Notes: a model not told the origin generated them from the letters alone. A stretch of DNA of 64,000 nt from Shewanella marinintestina (GCF_023283845.1 NZ_JAKILC010000006.1:124001-188000); one strand, 5' to 3'. Positions 24,758 to 35,468 are shown, counted from the first letter of the stretch. A program made the numbers and translations.

Positions 24758-24788
24758 AACACTGCAGCTTAAGCTGCGAAGTTAACTA

Positions 24789-25499
24789 TTACAGAGTAAT
24801 AGCAGCTTCTAGTGTCATTTCAATCATTTCATTGAATGTTGTTTGACGCTCGTCAGAAGTCGTCTTTTCACCTGTACGGATATGATCAGATACAGTTACA
24901 ACACACAATGCTTTAGCACCGAACTCTTTAGCTACGCCGTATAGACCAGCAGCTTCCATTTCGACACCTAGTACGTCCATCTTTTCCATCACATCAAACA
25001 TTTCTGGGTCTGGCGTGTAGAATAGGTCAGCAGAGAAAACGTTACCTACGCGGTACTTAGTGCCTTTTGCTTCAGCAGCTTTAACTACTGCGCTTAGCAG
25101 ACCGTAATCACAGATAGCTGCGAAGTCTTGGCCACGGAAACGCAAACGGTTAGTTTGCGAATCAGTACAAGCACCCATACCGATGATCACGTCACGTACT
25201 TTAACGTCAGTGCTGATAGCGCCACAAGTACCCACGCGGATTAGGTTCTTAACACCGTAATCTTTGATCAACTCAGTCGCGTAGATTGAGCAAGATGGGA
25301 TACCCATGCCTGAACCCATAACAGAGATACGAACGCCTTTGTAAGTACCAGTGAAACCTAGCATGTTACGTACGTCAGTGACTTGCTCAACGTTCTCTAG
25401 GAAAGTTTCAGCAATGTACTTAGCGCGTAGTGGATCGCCTGGAAATAGAACTGTATCGCCAAATGCACCGTCTACGGCATTGATGTGTGGTGTAGCCAT
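24789..25499 (-). CDS. deoD: purine nucleoside phosphorylase (DeoD type)
   Basis: 236 residues, the normal DeoD length. The start [18 protein letters not shown] and MGSGMGIPS motifs (phosphate binding) and the [10 protein letters not shown] stretch (ribose binding) are typical of the hexameric bacterial enzyme; the catalytic Asp is in VSDHIRTGE. It splits purine (deoxy)nucleosides with phosphate into base and (deoxy)ribose-1-phosphate. It is the last gene of the deoC-deoA-deoB-deoD run. AGGGG precedes the ATG by nine bases. The 98-base gap to deoB has no terminator, so cotranscription is likely. Confidence 0.97.
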   Translation of the reverse strand: MATPHINAVDGAFGDTVLFPGDPLRAKYIAETFLENVEQVTDVRNMLGFTGTYKGVRISVMGSGMGIPSCSIYATELIKDYGVKNLIRVGTCGAISTDVKVRDVIIGMGACTDSQTNRLRFRGQDFAAICDYGLLSAVVKAAEAKGTKYRVGNVFSADLFYTPDPEMFDVMEKMDVLGVEMEAAGLYGVAKEFGAKALCVVTVSDHIRTGEKTTSDERQTTFNEMIEMTLEAAITL

Positions 25500-25597
25500 C
25501 AGAATAACCCCTATTTATATTTTTAGACCGTTGTATCAACTTAGTCTTGTTTGCTAGTGGCTCAATTTGAGCCACCAAATTCAAATTTATTTACAGC

Positions 25598-26815
25598 TTA
25601 ACGAATAAAAGATTCGCCATATTCCATCGGCTCAAGCTTGAAATAGCTCGCGATAGACTGGCCCATATCAGCAAAACTGTTACGACGCCCTAATGAGCCC
25701 GCTTCTAGACCCGCACCATATGCAAGAACCGGTACACGCTCACGTGTATGGTCACTACCAGGCCAAGTTGGGTCACAACCGTGGTCTGCAGTCAGCAGTA
25801 AGAAATCGTCTTCATCAAGCAGTGCTAAAATCTCAGGTAGACGCGAGTCGAAGTACTCGAGACTGCGAGCGTAACCAGCAACATCACGGCGGTGGCCATA
25901 ATGTGAATCAAAATCAACGAAGTTAGTGAATACGATCGTGTTATCACCAGCAAGCTTAACTTGCTCTAAAGTCGCATCAAACAGCGCTTCTAGGCCGGTC
26001 GCTTTCACCTTCTTAGTGATACCACAATGGGCGTAAATGTCGGCAATCTTACCCACACTCACCACCTCACCACCGGCTGCTTTTAGCTTATCCAGTACCG
26101 TTGGTGCTGGCGGCTCAACCGCATAATCACGACGGTTGCCCGTACGCTCAAAGCTGCCAGGACCAGTTCCCACAAATGGACGCGCGATCACACGACCAAT
26201 ATTGTAATCAGCAAGCTCTTCACGAGCAATAATGCAAAGCTCGTATAATTTTTCAAGACCAAAACTTTCTTCATGACAAGCGATCTGGAATACCGAGTCT
26301 GCAGAGGTATAGAAAATAGGCTTACCTGTGCGCATATGCTCTTCGCCAAGCTGATCTAAAATCACTGTACCTGAAGAGTGGCAATTACCTAGAAACTCAG
26401 TTAAACCAGCACGAGCTAAAATCTTGTCGGTCAACTCTTGCGGAAATGAGTTAGTTAACTCACTAAAGTAGCCCCATTCGTAAAGAACAGGTACACCCGC
26501 CATTTCCCAGTGACCACTTGGCGTGTCTTTACCAGAGCTTAATTCATCAGCATGACCATAAGCACCAATAATTTCAACATCATCACCAAAGCCTGCAGGA
26601 AATTCACCCGTGCTTTCTTTAGATGCATGACCCAGGCCTAAACGCGCCAAATTCGGCAGTTTTAAAGGACCTTCACGGCCATCATTTGCTTTACCTTCGG
26701 CACACGCCTTTGCGATATGACCAAAAGTGTTAGAACCCACATCACCGAAAGCTTCGGCATCGTGCGCTGCGCCAACGCCGAAAGAATCCAGCATCATGAT
26801 TATAGTACGTTTCAT
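25598..26815 (-). CDS. deoB: phosphopentomutase
   Basis: 405 residues. It belongs to the alkaline-phosphatase superfamily: the metal and phospho-acceptor region [10 protein letters not shown] at the N-terminus, [14 protein letters not shown] with the active-site Thr near residue 95, and [17 protein letters not shown] with further metal ligands near residue 335. It converts (deoxy)ribose-1-phosphate to the 5-phosphate, linking the phosphorylases to DeoC. I use the ATG at 26815, with GGAGC upstream, rather than the longer frame to 26893, because MKRTIIM is the family start. It starts 13 bases after deoA ends. Confidence 0.97.
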   Translation of the reverse strand: MKRTIIMMLDSFGVGAAHDAEAFGDVGSNTFGHIAKACAEGKANDGREGPLKLPNLARLGLGHASKESTGEFPAGFGDDVEIIGAYGHADELSSGKDTPSGHWEMAGVPVLYEWGYFSELTNSFPQELTDKILARAGLTEFLGNCHSSGTVILDQLGEEHMRTGKPIFYTSADSVFQIACHEESFGLEKLYELCIIAREELADYNIGRVIARPFVGTGPGSFERTGNRRDYAVEPPAPTVLDKLKAAGGEVVSVGKIADIYAHCGITKKVKATGLEALFDATLEQVKLAGDNTIVFTNFVDFDSHYGHRRDVAGYARSLEYFDSRLPEILALLDEDDFLLLTADHGCDPTWPGSDHTRERVPVLAYGAGLEAGSLGRRNSFADMGQSIASYFKLEPMEYGESFIR

Positions 26816-26828
26816 AAACGGTGCTCCG

Positions 26829-28160
26829 TTACAGATCTGACTCACGGATATAACGATATATTTCCGGAGTTGCTTCTGGTTTACTGTCGCCAATACGGAT
26901 CGCTTTTTTCACTGCAGCTTCGGCTTCAGCAAAGGCGCTTTCAGATTGGGCGTGAATAAATGCAATAGGTTGCTCTGGGTTTATCTCATCACCTAGTGCG
27001 CAGACTTTAGAAAGTCCGACACTGTAGTCGAGAGCATCGCCAGGCTTACGACGACCGCCGCCAAGTGTTACTACTGCAAGTCCAAGTTCGCGAGTATCCA
27101 TCGCGGCTGCAAAGCCGGATCTATCAGCGTAAACTGGACGAATAATTTGCGAATCAGGTAGGTACTTGCTGTAGTTCTCTACAAAATCAGCTGGACCACC
27201 TAAACCTGAAACCATACGGCCAAATATCTCTGCCGCTTTACCGTTATCAAGTACAGCATTTAACTTAGTGCGTGCTTCGCTCTCGTTGCTAGCAAGGCCA
27301 CCTAATACCAGCATTTCAGCACACAAGCCCATGGTGACTTCATAAAGACGTGGGTTGCGATAAGCACCAGTCATAAAGTCGACCGCTTCTTTCACTTCTA
27401 GTGCGTTACCAGCACATGAAGCCAAAACTTGGTTCATATCAGTTAGTAATGCCGTCGTCTTAGTGCCGGCGCCATTCGCTACCGCTGTAATACTGCGTGC
27501 TAATTCTTCTGATGCTTCGTAAGTAGGCATAAACGCGCCAGTACCTACTTTGACGTCCATCGCAAGGGCATCAAGGCCAGCAGCAAGCTTTTTAGAAAGA
27601 ATAGAAGCGGTAATTAAAGAAATAGACTCAACTGTTGCGGTATTATCACGAATTGAATAGAAGCGTTTATCTGCAGGAACAAGATCGCCAGTTTGACCAA
27701 TAATTGCCACGCCAGCTTCTTTTACTACTTTGCGGAAAAGAGCGCTATCAGGCTCGGTGTTGTAGCCAGGAATAGCATCGAACTTATCTAATGTACCGCC
27801 AGTGTGACCTAGACCACGACCTGAAATCATCGGTACATAACCGCCACAAGCTGCTGCCATAGGGCCTAACATCAAACTAATGACATCCCCTACACCACCA
27901 GTTGAATGTTTATCGATAATTGGACCGTTTAAGTCCAGTGACTGCCAATTTAGCACGGTACCAGAGTCACGCATTGCGGTCGTAAGTGCAATACGCTCAT
28001 CCATGTTCATGTCATTGAAATAGACCGCCATACCTAGCGCTGCGATCTGACCTTCTGAAACAGTATTGTTGGTGATACCGTTGACGAAGAATTGGATTTC
28101 TGCGGTCGAAAGTACTTCAGCATTACGTTTTTTACGAATAATTTCTTGAGCTAAAAACAT
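26829..28160 (-). CDS. deoA: thymidine phosphorylase
   Basis: 443 residues, close to the E. coli enzyme. Visible motifs are the N-terminal helical domain ([11 protein letters not shown]), the signature stretch around [10 protein letters not shown], and [19 protein letters not shown]. It cleaves thymidine and deoxyuridine to base and deoxyribose-1-phosphate. A strong GGAGGT site lies six bases before the ATG. It is the second gene of the operon; 162 bases separate it from deoC, without a terminator-like stem that I can see. Confidence 0.97.
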   Translation of the reverse strand: MFLAQEIIRKKRNAEVLSTAEIQFFVNGITNNTVSEGQIAALGMAVYFNDMNMDERIALTTAMRDSGTVLNWQSLDLNGPIIDKHSTGGVGDVISLMLGPMAAACGGYVPMISGRGLGHTGGTLDKFDAIPGYNTEPDSALFRKVVKEAGVAIIGQTGDLVPADKRFYSIRDNTATVESISLITASILSKKLAAGLDALAMDVKVGTGAFMPTYEASEELARSITAVANGAGTKTTALLTDMNQVLASCAGNALEVKEAVDFMTGAYRNPRLYEVTMGLCAEMLVLGGLASNESEARTKLNAVLDNGKAAEIFGRMVSGLGGPADFVENYSKYLPDSQIIRPVYADRSGFAAAMDTRELGLAVVTLGGGRRKPGDALDYSVGLSKVCALGDEINPEQPIAFIHAQSESAFAEAEAAVKKAIRIGDSKPEATPEIYRYIRESDL

Positions 28161-28322
28161 GTACTACCTCCAAGAGTGTAACTTAGTTTCTATTCAATAG
28201 AGCTTTTAGTTAGCATTCTGCTAAAGTGAATCAAAAGCCGTAATATTGTTACATACTAACGAACTTTTGATACACCTAATTAGATTTAGATCACACTTAA
28301 CGACAAGTTTAATCAGTAAAGA

Positions 28323-29096
28323 TTAGTAACCTTGTGCACCTTGTGGTGCGTCACCTAGCTCAAGCGTGTGCAGTAGGTTAGTTAATAGGCTTGAAGCACC
28401 AAAACGGAATGTAGCCGGAGTAGCCCAATCATCACCTAGAAGACGAGCTGCGACACCTAAGAACTCAGCTGCAGCTTCTGCATCTTTAACGCCACCGGCT
28501 GGCTTGAAACCAACTTTAGAATTCTTTTCACTGATTACAGTCATCATAATTTCAGCGGCTTCTAGTGTTGCGTTAACGGCAACTTTACCTGTAGACGTCT
28601 TGATGAAGTCAGCACCAGCATCGATAGAAAGCTCAGATGCTTTACGGATTAGCGCAGGATCGGCTAATACACCTGATTCAATGATCACTTTAAGGATTGC
28701 ATCTTCACCACAAGCTTCTTTACAAGCTTTTACTAGCTCGAAACCAATAGTTTCGTTGCCTTCCATTAATGCACGGTATGGGAATACTACGTCAACTTCG
28801 TCTGCGCCGTAGGCAACAGCTGCACGAGTTTCTAGTACAGCAATAGCAATGTCGTCGTTGCCGTGTGGGAAGTTAGTTACCGTAGCAATTTTGATATCAT
28901 CGCCACCAATTTCGTTTAGTGTTTTACGCGCTATCGGAATGAAGCGTGGGTAAATACAGATTGCAGCAGTATCGCCAGCTGGCGTCTTAGCTTTATGACA
29001 AAGATCGATAACCTTTTGATCAGTATCGTCGTCATTAAGCGTGGTAAGATCCATTAGATTAATGGCTTGTTGTGCTGCTTTTTTTAAGTCGCTCAT
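28323..29096 (-). CDS. deoC: deoxyribose-phosphate aldolase
   Basis: 257 residues, a class I aldolase of TIM-barrel fold. The catalytic lysine is in FIKTSTGKV (Schiff-base Lys) and the second lysine in [11 protein letters not shown], with the Asp of ADEVDVVFP. It cleaves deoxyribose-5-phosphate to acetaldehyde and glyceraldehyde-3-phosphate, the final step of the pathway encoded here. I chose ATG 29096 (MSDLKKAA) with GGAGAG upstream over the eight-residue longer frame. It is the first gene of the deo operon. Confidence 0.97.
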   Translation of the reverse strand: MSDLKKAAQQAINLMDLTTLNDDDTDQKVIDLCHKAKTPAGDTAAICIYPRFIPIARKTLNEIGGDDIKIATVTNFPHGNDDIAIAVLETRAAVAYGADEVDVVFPYRALMEGNETIGFELVKACKEACGEDAILKVIIESGVLADPALIRKASELSIDAGADFIKTSTGKVAVNATLEAAEIMMTVISEKNSKVGFKPAGGVKDAEAAAEFLGVAARLLGDDWATPATFRFGASSLLTNLLHTLELGDAPQGAQGY

Positions 29097-29176
29097 AATA
29101 GCTCTCCGAGAAAGATTCAAATAATTAATAAAACTGAAAATTGTCGCACGGCAATGCCTTGAACTGGCTTATTTTG

Positions 29177-29218
29177 ATTATAGTTTTGGGCCGGGTCTTC
29201 GGGCATGACCGAATCACA
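29177..29218 (-). promoter_or_regulatory. predicted deoC promoter with CRP-like site
   Basis: Minus strand: a perfect TATAAT (29177-29182) with no recognisable -35, and TGTGA-TTCGGT-CATGC (29203-29218), whose centre lies about 41 bases upstream of the expected start. That is the class II position for CRP. Only the half nearer tsx is a perfect TGTGA, so the site would be moderate. CRP/CytR control of deo genes is well known in enterobacteria and Vibrio; CytR sites were not identified. Confidence 0.45.
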
Positions 29219-29608
29219 TGTTCGTGCATTTTTAACGCACTCAACATAAAAATACTATTCAGGTATCCAACATTGTGAGCTTACTGTAAGCCCATCTATC
29301 CTGACACTAATGTCACGACTTGAATCCATGAAGACCGGGAAGGGAGAGTGTTATCACTGATTATCTGCCTTTCCGCGAAAAATCCGTTTTAGCGCGTAAT
29401 AAATCTTATCTAACTAACAATACACTGCTCGTCTTATTTTTTGACGAGTCGTTAATGCTTACATAAACAAACTCTATCTGAACACTCATAAAATGAGCAT
29501 AGTTAATATAGCTGATGCTTAGGTAAATATTAAGCAGTTTACATGACAATATTAGCGTAAGTTTAAATAAAAAATCGAGCTTTTAAAGGGTTATTTGAAC
29601 TGTAAGAT

Positions 29609-29631
29609 AGAGCCGCGAATATCGCGGCTCT
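29609..29631 (-). terminator. hairpin after tsx, probable terminator
   Basis: AGAGCCGCGA-ATA-TCGCGGCTCT, a perfect 10-bp stem 31 bases after the tsx stop; the T run that follows is short. Confidence 0.65.
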
Positions 29632-29661
29632 GTCGTCTATTTACAAAATGCTAAGCGATGC

Positions 29662-30504
29662 TTAGAACTTGTAAGTAGCTGTGAAGTAGTGTGCGAAACC
29701 AGTAGTTTCTAGGCCAGTTGCACCATCATCAGTTAGCAAGTACACGTCATTGTAGCCTTTTAGACCGTAACCAAGCGCGTAGTTGTCTGAGTGCCAGTGT
29801 AGACCGAAGTAAGCAGCACCACCTGAAGATGAGAAGCCTTTTTCGCCTGGAGCGAAGTAAACTTCATCAGCGCCGAACTGGTAATCAACATAACCTTGGA
29901 AAGAGATGAAAGTACCATTGTCAAAGTTAACAATTGGCTTGAACCAGTTCATAGAGAATTGGTAACCGTTCCACTCTTTGTTGTTTAGGTCGTAGTATGC
30001 GTAAACGTTCATACCAGTCTTACCTAACCAAGGAACCATAACGTCAGCACCTAGACCCCAGAATGTAGAGTTAACGCCTTCGCCAACACGGTCATCCCAG
30101 TTGAATAGAGTAGAGAAGTATACTTCTTGGATTGGTCCAACAGAAAGGTCCATGCCAGTCATAGCATCGATAGAGAAACGTGGAGCAAACTTCATGAACA
30201 ACTTGCTCTTTCCTGAACCTGCGCCTTTGTCACCGTAGTCACGGTTAGTTACGTTGAACACGTCAACATAGCCGTATAGGTCAACGATGCCAGCACGGCC
30301 GCCGAATTCCATTTCTAGGTAATCGTGACCACCGTCAGTAGAACCGTCACGTGGAAGTTCGTTTACAGCGTACATTGCGTTGAACTGCATCCAGCTGTAA
30401 TCGCCAGCGCGTAGATCAGTACGGTCAGCAGCGAATGTAGGTGCAGACATTGTTGCAGCAACAGCAGTAGCTGCTAGTGCTAAAGTTTTAACGTTTTTCA
30501 TCAT
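29662..30504 (-). CDS. tsx: nucleoside-specific outer-membrane channel (Tsx/OmpK family)
   Basis: About 280 residues. A signal peptide (MKNVKTLALAATAVAATMSAPTFA) is followed by a beta-barrel pattern of alternating residues ending in aromatic Y-K-F, as in outer-membrane porins. Family features are the early SWMQFNAMYAVNELP and the repeated aromatic strands. It is the OmpK/Tsx-type porin that admits nucleosides; here it sits between the deo operon and nupC, which fits exactly. The exact start is one of two adjacent ATG codons (30504 or 30501) behind GGGG; the frame could start nine bases earlier. Confidence 0.92.
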   Translation of the reverse strand: MMKNVKTLALAATAVAATMSAPTFAADRTDLRAGDYSWMQFNAMYAVNELPRDGSTDGGHDYLEMEFGGRAGIVDLYGYVDVFNVTNRDYGDKGAGSGKSKLFMKFAPRFSIDAMTGMDLSVGPIQEVYFSTLFNWDDRVGEGVNSTFWGLGADVMVPWLGKTGMNVYAYYDLNNKEWNGYQFSMNWFKPIVNFDNGTFISFQGYVDYQFGADEVYFAPGEKGFSSSGGAAYFGLHWHSDNYALGYGLKGYNDVYLLTDDGATGLETTGFAHYFTATYKF

Positions 30505-30574
30505 CAACCCCATTTTATTTTATGGTTTGCCGCCCTTCTTTATGAAGAGTCAGCGTTTCTTTTTTATGGCGCGC

Positions 30575-30602
30575 ATTTTACTTAATTTCCGCCAAACTTC
30601 AA
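30575..30602 (-). promoter_or_regulatory. predicted tsx promoter
   Basis: Minus strand: TTGAAG (30597-30602), 16-base spacer, TAAAAT (30575-30580), giving a leader of about 65 bases. Confidence 0.4.
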
Positions 30603-30808
30603 CATGATTAATGTAAAAATGCGAACACTAAGTTTTAACATTGAAACAACTTTATGATTTTGTGACAGAATCGACTATCTAATCATCTTTTTTGTCATTT
30701 TAAAGCCGAAGCAATCCCTAACCATAGTCACTGATCACTTCATAAAACATCGAGTTTGGAATACGTTTGACTTATTAGTCAGCTCAACTTAAAGAATGCA
30801 AATTGAGC

Positions 30809-30838
30809 AAAGATTGGGTCTATATCGACCCAATCTTT
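30809..30838 (-). terminator. terminator hairpin after nupC
   Basis: AAAGATTGGGTC-TATATC-GACCCAATCTTT, a perfect 12-bp stem ending eight bases from the nupC stop; short T run on the minus strand. Confidence 0.7.
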
Positions 30839-30845
30839 CTGAGTA

Positions 30846-32105
30846 TTACAATGCTAGGAATAAACCAGCAAGTGTAGCACTCATTAGGTTAGCTAAAGAG
30901 CCGGCGATTACCGCACGAACACCAAGCTTAGCTAGGTCATGACGACGACTTGGCGCCATTGAACCTAGACCACCAAGCAGAATCGCAATAGAAGATAAGT
31001 TTGCGAAACCACATAGAGCGAAAGAGATAATCGCTTTAGTACGGTCTGTCATTGCCACACCAGTTTCAGCAACTACCATACCGCCATCTGCAATATCTTT
31101 TAGGTAAGGAGCAAAGTTCAAGTACGCTACGAATTCGTTGACAACGATCTTCTGACCGATGAATGAACCAGCAACAAGCGCTTCGTTCCAAGGCACACCG
31201 ATAAGGAATGCTAGAGGCATGAAGATGTAACCTAGAATTAATTCTAGAGTTAGGCCTTCCATTCCGAACCATCCACCAACACCACCGATAATGCCGTTGA
31301 TCATAGCGATTAAACCTACGAATGCTAACAGCATCGCACCAACGTTTAATGCTAAGTGCATACCAGATGAAGCACCTGCTGCAGCTGCATCAAGAACGTT
31401 AGCTGGCTTATCAGGATCTTCTGGTAAGTCGCTCATGTCGTTCTTAGCTTCTTCAGTTTCAGGATGCATTAGCTTAGCCATTAATAGACCAGCTGGTGCA
31501 GCCATGAATGAAGCGGCAACTAAGTACTCGATAGGTACACCCATCTGCGCGTAACCCGCTAATACAGAACCGGCGATAGATGCAAGACCACCCACCATGA
31601 TTGCAAATAGCTCTGAGTTAGTCATAGTCGCGATAAACGGACGCACAACTAGTGGTGCTTCAGTTTGACCAACGAAGATGTTAGCAGTTGCAGACATAGA
31701 TTCTGTGCGGCTAGTACCTAATGCTTTTTGTAGACCACCACCGATAATACGGATGACCCACTGCATGATGCCTAAGTAGTAAAGAACTGCGATTAAAGAA
31801 GAGAAGAAAACGATGACAGGTAGTACGTTAACGGCAAAAATAAAGCCAACTTTAAAGTTAGCTAAATCACCGAATAAGAAACCAATACCGTTTTGCGCGT
31901 ATCCAATAACACTAGATACTGCATCTGACATACCTTGAAGAATGTCTTTACCAACTGGAACTGCCAATACAAAACCACCTAAAGCGGCTTGGATTGCCAA
32001 CGCACCAAAAACAGTACGCTTGTTAATTGCTTTTTTATTGTTTGATAACCCGAAAGCTATCGCAAGTAAGGTGACCACCCCTACTAAACTCATTAAAATA
32101 TCCAT
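30846..32105 (-). CDS. nupC: concentrative nucleoside transporter (NupC family)
   Basis: 419 residues, about eight to ten membrane helices. CNT signatures: [12 protein letters not shown] near residue 165 (nucleoside and ion site), and VAYLNFAP...[19 protein letters not shown] in the C-terminal half. It imports nucleosides by cation symport across the inner membrane, downstream of the Tsx pore and feeding the deo enzymes. The ATG follows an AGGGTGATGG stretch. It is in its own unit: a terminator precedes tsx. Whether it prefers pyrimidine nucleosides or is broad cannot be told. Confidence 0.95.
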   Translation of the reverse strand: MDILMSLVGVVTLLAIAFGLSNNKKAINKRTVFGALAIQAALGGFVLAVPVGKDILQGMSDAVSSVIGYAQNGIGFLFGDLANFKVGFIFAVNVLPVIVFFSSLIAVLYYLGIMQWVIRIIGGGLQKALGTSRTESMSATANIFVGQTEAPLVVRPFIATMTNSELFAIMVGGLASIAGSVLAGYAQMGVPIEYLVAASFMAAPAGLLMAKLMHPETEEAKNDMSDLPEDPDKPANVLDAAAAGASSGMHLALNVGAMLLAFVGLIAMINGIIGGVGGWFGMEGLTLELILGYIFMPLAFLIGVPWNEALVAGSFIGQKIVVNEFVAYLNFAPYLKDIADGGMVVAETGVAMTDRTKAIISFALCGFANLSSIAILLGGLGSMAPSRRHDLAKLGVRAVIAGSLANLMSATLAGLFLAL

Positions 32106-32284
32106 TAACCATCACCCTATTGTTAATACTTTTTAATTATGTTGTTAACCAACCTTTTTTTACGATCCCGATTATACCCGACCACGTCGGTAAAAGCGTC
32201 GTATTGATCATATTTTTGAGGTTTTATTTCAATGATTTCTTTGAGAATTACGATGCGACAAACATCTGTTTAAGTAGAAAAAAA

Positions 32285-33049
32285 CTAAAGGTCAAAGAGT
32301 TGCGTTACGTTAGAAAACATCTGTTCTGAAATCAGAACGGCAGACTTTTTTTGTAAATTAGCTATTTTTTGAAGGATGTCAGGTAAAATTAACGGTGTAT
32401 TGCGAATATTTTGACTATTTTTAGGTGCCATAGCAGGCGAATCTGTTTCTAAGACGAACGATTCTATAGGTAATTCAGCGACCGTAAGTTGCAACTTTGG
32501 TGCATTATCATTGAGTAACAATCCTCCTACCCCTATCTTGTAGCCTAAATTAACATATTGAGCAGCTAATTGAGGGCTACCATAAAAGCCATGGATAACT
32601 CCTCTTCTTGATGGACTCAGGCTTTTAAGGCTCTTTAGTATTTCTTCATGCGCCCTGACAGCATGAATAATGAGAGGTAGATCAAATTCGCAGGCGAGCT
32701 CTATTTGAGCTTCAAAAACGCTCATTTGTGTTATGAAATTACTTTTGTGTAACTTATCTAACCCACATTCACCTATGGCGACTAGCCCAGAACGCTCTTT
32801 ATGTTGCCGCAGCAATGCCTGTAAAGACAACCATGTCGCATCCGTCGCATCCTCCGCATACCAAGGATGAACCCCCAACGAGTAAAAACAATTAAAGCGC
32901 TCTGCAACCTCAATCAACTTAGGCCACTGCGCTTCATCAACAGCAGGAATAATCGCACTTTGAATACCGACACTGCGCATTTGCTGCAGTAACTCCTTTC
33001 GATCTCCATCAAAGTCCGGGAAATCAAGATGTGCATGGCTATCTATCAT
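32285..33049 (-). CDS. TatD-family metal-dependent hydrolase (YjjV type)
   Basis: About 254 residues. Metal ligands are visible: H-x-H in IDSHAHLDF at the start, Glu in IGECGLD near residue 94, His in IIHAVRAHEE near 130, HGFYG near 155, and the late Asp in LETDSPAM near 205. These are phosphodiesterase/DNase-like enzymes of the TatD group. The E. coli YjjV gene also lies close to deoC and prfC, so this is the likely orthologue. I start at ATG 33049, where the family alignment begins; a longer start at 33097 or 33109 would overlap the upstream small gene and could be used by translational coupling. Confidence 0.85.
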   Translation of the reverse strand: MIDSHAHLDFPDFDGDRKELLQQMRSVGIQSAIIPAVDEAQWPKLIEVAERFNCFYSLGVHPWYAEDATDATWLSLQALLRQHKERSGLVAIGECGLDKLHKSNFITQMSVFEAQIELACEFDLPLIIHAVRAHEEILKSLKSLSPSRRGVIHGFYGSPQLAAQYVNLGYKIGVGGLLLNDNAPKLQLTVAELPIESFVLETDSPAMAPKNSQNIRNTPLILPDILQKIANLQKKSAVLISEQMFSNVTQLFDL

Positions 33050-33089
33050 TGGGCTTTTTCGATTTGGACAAGCTGCTATTGCTAGCCCC

Positions 33090-33296
33090 TTATTCATCAC
33101 GGCTGTCATTGGTTATTGTCTCGACCTTTTCTTGTAACGGATTGACTGCACTTTGGGTTTTAGAACCGCTGAATATTGCCCTTTTCAACTCAGGCTCTTC
33201 TCTAGTTGCCATGCAACAACGACGATTATCAGGAGTTAACCCCATTGAATCACACCAATTTATATACTTAGTCCAAAAATAAGTTATCAGTTTCAT
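33090..33296 (-). CDS. small DUF5363-like protein
   Basis: 68 residues. The pattern W-x-K-Y-x-x-W-C-D-x-x-G-L-T-P-x-N-R-R-C-C in the first 30 residues is what I remember of the DUF5363 small proteins found in Vibrio and Shewanella. A strong ribosome-binding site (AAGGGA, about eight bases before the ATG at 33296) supports expression. No membrane segment or signal. It lies just upstream of the TatD-type gene and the two probably form an operon. No function is known. The family name is from memory and should be treated as likely. Confidence 0.65.
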   Translation of the reverse strand: MKLITYFWTKYINWCDSMGLTPDNRRCCMATREEPELKRAIFSGSKTQSAVNPLQEKVETITNDSRDE

Positions 33297-33351
33297 TCCA
33301 GTCCCTTAGCGCCAGAGATGCATTACATAAGCCGAAATAATACAAGTTCAT

Positions 33352-33418
33352 TTGGTACTAACTGCATCATTTACTGGTTTTATTGTCATTTAAAAACCTA
33401 TTGTCAATGTAGTACCAA
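33352..33418. repeat. 67-base nested inverted repeat
   Basis: Outer arms TTGGTACTA (33352-33360) and TAGTACCAA (33410-33418) are perfect complements; an inner stem GGTTTT/AAAACC lies near the middle, and TATTGTCA occurs twice. No coding frame. It could be a small palindromic element or an RNA hairpin. Confidence 0.5.
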
Positions 33419-33672
33419 TTCGTATTAGGCTCAATAAACAACTCTCTTTTGAACCCTAAATACGGCTAATTATTTGTCTATTATTGCCAATATAAATCAC
33501 TAGTAGCTAGGCATTAGCTTTCTTTGACCCCTTTACCCTTATTCAAGCATTAATTAAATATCATGATTTTCTGTGTGCTAAGATTACTTGCTGCTATTAA
33601 ACTGACTTAGCGGCGCTCTAGCCATCAGCGTTGGGGCAATAACAAATTTAAAAAGTCTTTACTGTAAAAAAC

Positions 33673-33700
33673 AAAACCCCAAGACAATGCTTGGGGTTTT
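33673..33700. terminator. terminator after prfC
   Basis: AAAACCCCAAG-ACAATG-CTTGGGGTTTT, an 11-bp stem; on the minus strand the TTTTGTTTTTT run follows. It ends prfC transcription. Confidence 0.9.
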
Positions 33701-33729
33701 ATAAATATTGACACTGAAACTAATAATGT

Positions 33730-35310
33730 TTAGTTCTCACGAGTCTTAGCAAACTGAATATCTGGATAACGTTCCATTGATAAGTTCAAGTTCACCATAG
33801 TTGGCGCAATATACGTTAAGTTATCACCACCATCTAATGCTAAGTTCATGCTGCACTTACGTTTGAATTCATCAAGTTTCTTGTGATCATCACAGTAAAC
33901 CCAGCGTGCAGTCGCAACACTAATCGCTTCATAAATGGCTTCAACTTTGTATTCTGTCTTTAGACGACCAACAACCACTTCAAACTGCAGTACCCCCACG
34001 GCACCAACAATCAAATCGTTGCTATCTAATGGTCTAAATACCTGTACAGCACCTTCTTCAGATAACTGCACAAGACCTTTAAGCAGTTGCTTTTGTTTTA
34101 ATGGGTCTTTTAAACGAATACGACGGAACATTTCCGGCGCAAAGTTTGGTACACCGGTATAGCGTAACTTTTCGCCCTGTGTGAACGTATCGCCAATACG
34201 AATCGTACCGTGGTTATGGAGGCCAATAATATCACCAGGGTAGGCCGCTTCAGCACGGTTACGGTCACCGGCCATAAATGTCAGTGCATCACTTACGTTA
34301 ACGTCTTTACCTAAACGCACATGGTGCATTTTCATGCCCTGCTCGTAACGACCAGAACAAATACGCATAAAGGCAACGCGGTCACGGTGTTTAGGATCCA
34401 TGTTTGCTTGGATCTTAAATACGAAACCACTGAACTTCTCTTCTTCAGGCTGAACATCTCGCGCTTCAGTTTCACGAGGCTGAGGCGTCGGAGCCCATTC
34501 AACGATACCATCAAGAATATGGTCAACACCAAAGTTACCTAAAGCCGTACCAAAATATACAGGTGTTAATTCCCCCTTTAGGAATAGCTCGTGGTCAAAC
34601 TCGTGCGATGCACCAACAACCAGTTCCATCTCATCTCGAATATCAGCAGCGTAGCTACCAATCGCTTCATCAAGCTCTGGGTTATCTAGCCCTTTGATGA
34701 TACGGGAGTCTTGAATGGTGTGGCCCATACCGTTTTGATAAAGAATCACTTCATCACGCAGTAAGTGGTAAACCCCTTTAAACTCTTTACCTGCACCAAT
34801 AGGCCAAGTAATAGGAGCACACGCAATGTTAAGTACTTCTTCAACTTCATCCATCAACTCGATTGGATCACGAATATCACGGTCAAGTTTGTTCATGAAG
34901 GTAACAATTGGCGTATCACGTAAACGTGTCACTTCCATTAGCTTAATAGTGCGTTGCTCTACACCTTTAGCAGAGTCAATAACCATCAAACAAGAGTCAA
35001 CCGCCGTAAGTGTACGATAGGTATCTTCAGAGAAGTCTTCGTGACCAGGTGTATCGAGTAAGTTAACCAAAGCATCGTTATATGGAAACTGCATTACAGA
35101 TGTCGTAATTGAGATCCCGCGATCTTTTTCCATCTCCATCCAGTCAGATTTAGCATGCTGACCTGATTTTTTGCCTTTTACGGTACCCGCTTTTTGTAAC
35201 GCGTTTCCGAACAAAAGCACTTTTTCAGTAATGGTGGTTTTACCCGCATCTGGGTGAGAGATGATGGCGAAAGTGCGACGTTTGTCGACCTCAACTTTAT
35301 AGCCTGACAT
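33730..35310 (-). CDS. prfC: peptide chain release factor 3 (RF3)
   Basis: 526 residues. Translational GTPase motifs in order: G1 SHPDAGKTT near residue 20, G2 RGISITTS near 67, G3 DTPGHEDF near 88 and G4 NKLDRD near 142, followed by EF-G-like domains. RF3 removes RF1 and RF2 from the ribosome after peptide release. I use ATG 35310 ([15 protein letters not shown]) with an AGGT site; the longer frame to 35361 is not conserved. In E. coli prfC is also near the yjjV-deo region. Confidence 0.97.
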   Translation of the reverse strand: MSGYKVEVDKRRTFAIISHPDAGKTTITEKVLLFGNALQKAGTVKGKKSGQHAKSDWMEMEKDRGISITTSVMQFPYNDALVNLLDTPGHEDFSEDTYRTLTAVDSCLMVIDSAKGVEQRTIKLMEVTRLRDTPIVTFMNKLDRDIRDPIELMDEVEEVLNIACAPITWPIGAGKEFKGVYHLLRDEVILYQNGMGHTIQDSRIIKGLDNPELDEAIGSYAADIRDEMELVVGASHEFDHELFLKGELTPVYFGTALGNFGVDHILDGIVEWAPTPQPRETEARDVQPEEEKFSGFVFKIQANMDPKHRDRVAFMRICSGRYEQGMKMHHVRLGKDVNVSDALTFMAGDRNRAEAAYPGDIIGLHNHGTIRIGDTFTQGEKLRYTGVPNFAPEMFRRIRLKDPLKQKQLLKGLVQLSEEGAVQVFRPLDSNDLIVGAVGVLQFEVVVGRLKTEYKVEAIYEAISVATARWVYCDDHKKLDEFKRKCSMNLALDGGDNLTYIAPTMVNLNLSMERYPDIQFAKTREN

Positions 35311-35427
35311 GTTTACCTGTAATTCTGGGAGTTTACAAAGGCCGCAATTATAGCCGTTCACCTATATTTTGGCTACCAAACTAGGCGGGTAAAATTAGCA
35401 TCTCTGCTATTTGTAAATAACAAGCAA

Positions 35428-35458
35428 TAAAAAAGCTCCTCTGAAGGGGCTTTTTTTT
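35428..35458 (-). terminator. terminator after nlpI
   Basis: Minus strand: AAGCCCCT-TCAG-AGGAGCTT (one mismatch) followed by six T residues, 11 bases after the nlpI stop. Confidence 0.75.
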
Positions 35459-35468
35459 AAGTTCGCTA

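Larger units (their letters stand above)
29097..29661. other. 565-base intergenic region between deoC and tsx
   Basis: Both neighbours are on the minus strand, so this is the deo control region plus the tsx 3' end. Beside the deoC promoter and the tsx hairpin (listed), there is a second CRP-like half-matched sequence TGTGA-N6-TGTAA at 29274-29289 and a hairpin CTCGTC/GACGAG near 29428-29448. No gene is visible. Confidence 0.5.
30505..30845. other. intergenic region upstream of tsx
   Basis: Holds the tsx promoter and the nupC terminator (both listed); nothing else is visible in these 341 bases. Confidence 0.5.
33297..33729. other. intergenic region between the DUF5363-like gene and prfC
   Basis: 433 bases. 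Contains the inverted repeat at 33352-33418 and the prfC terminator at 33673-33700 (both listed). The promoter of the DUF5363-tatD pair must be here. No gene seen. Confidence 0.5.
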
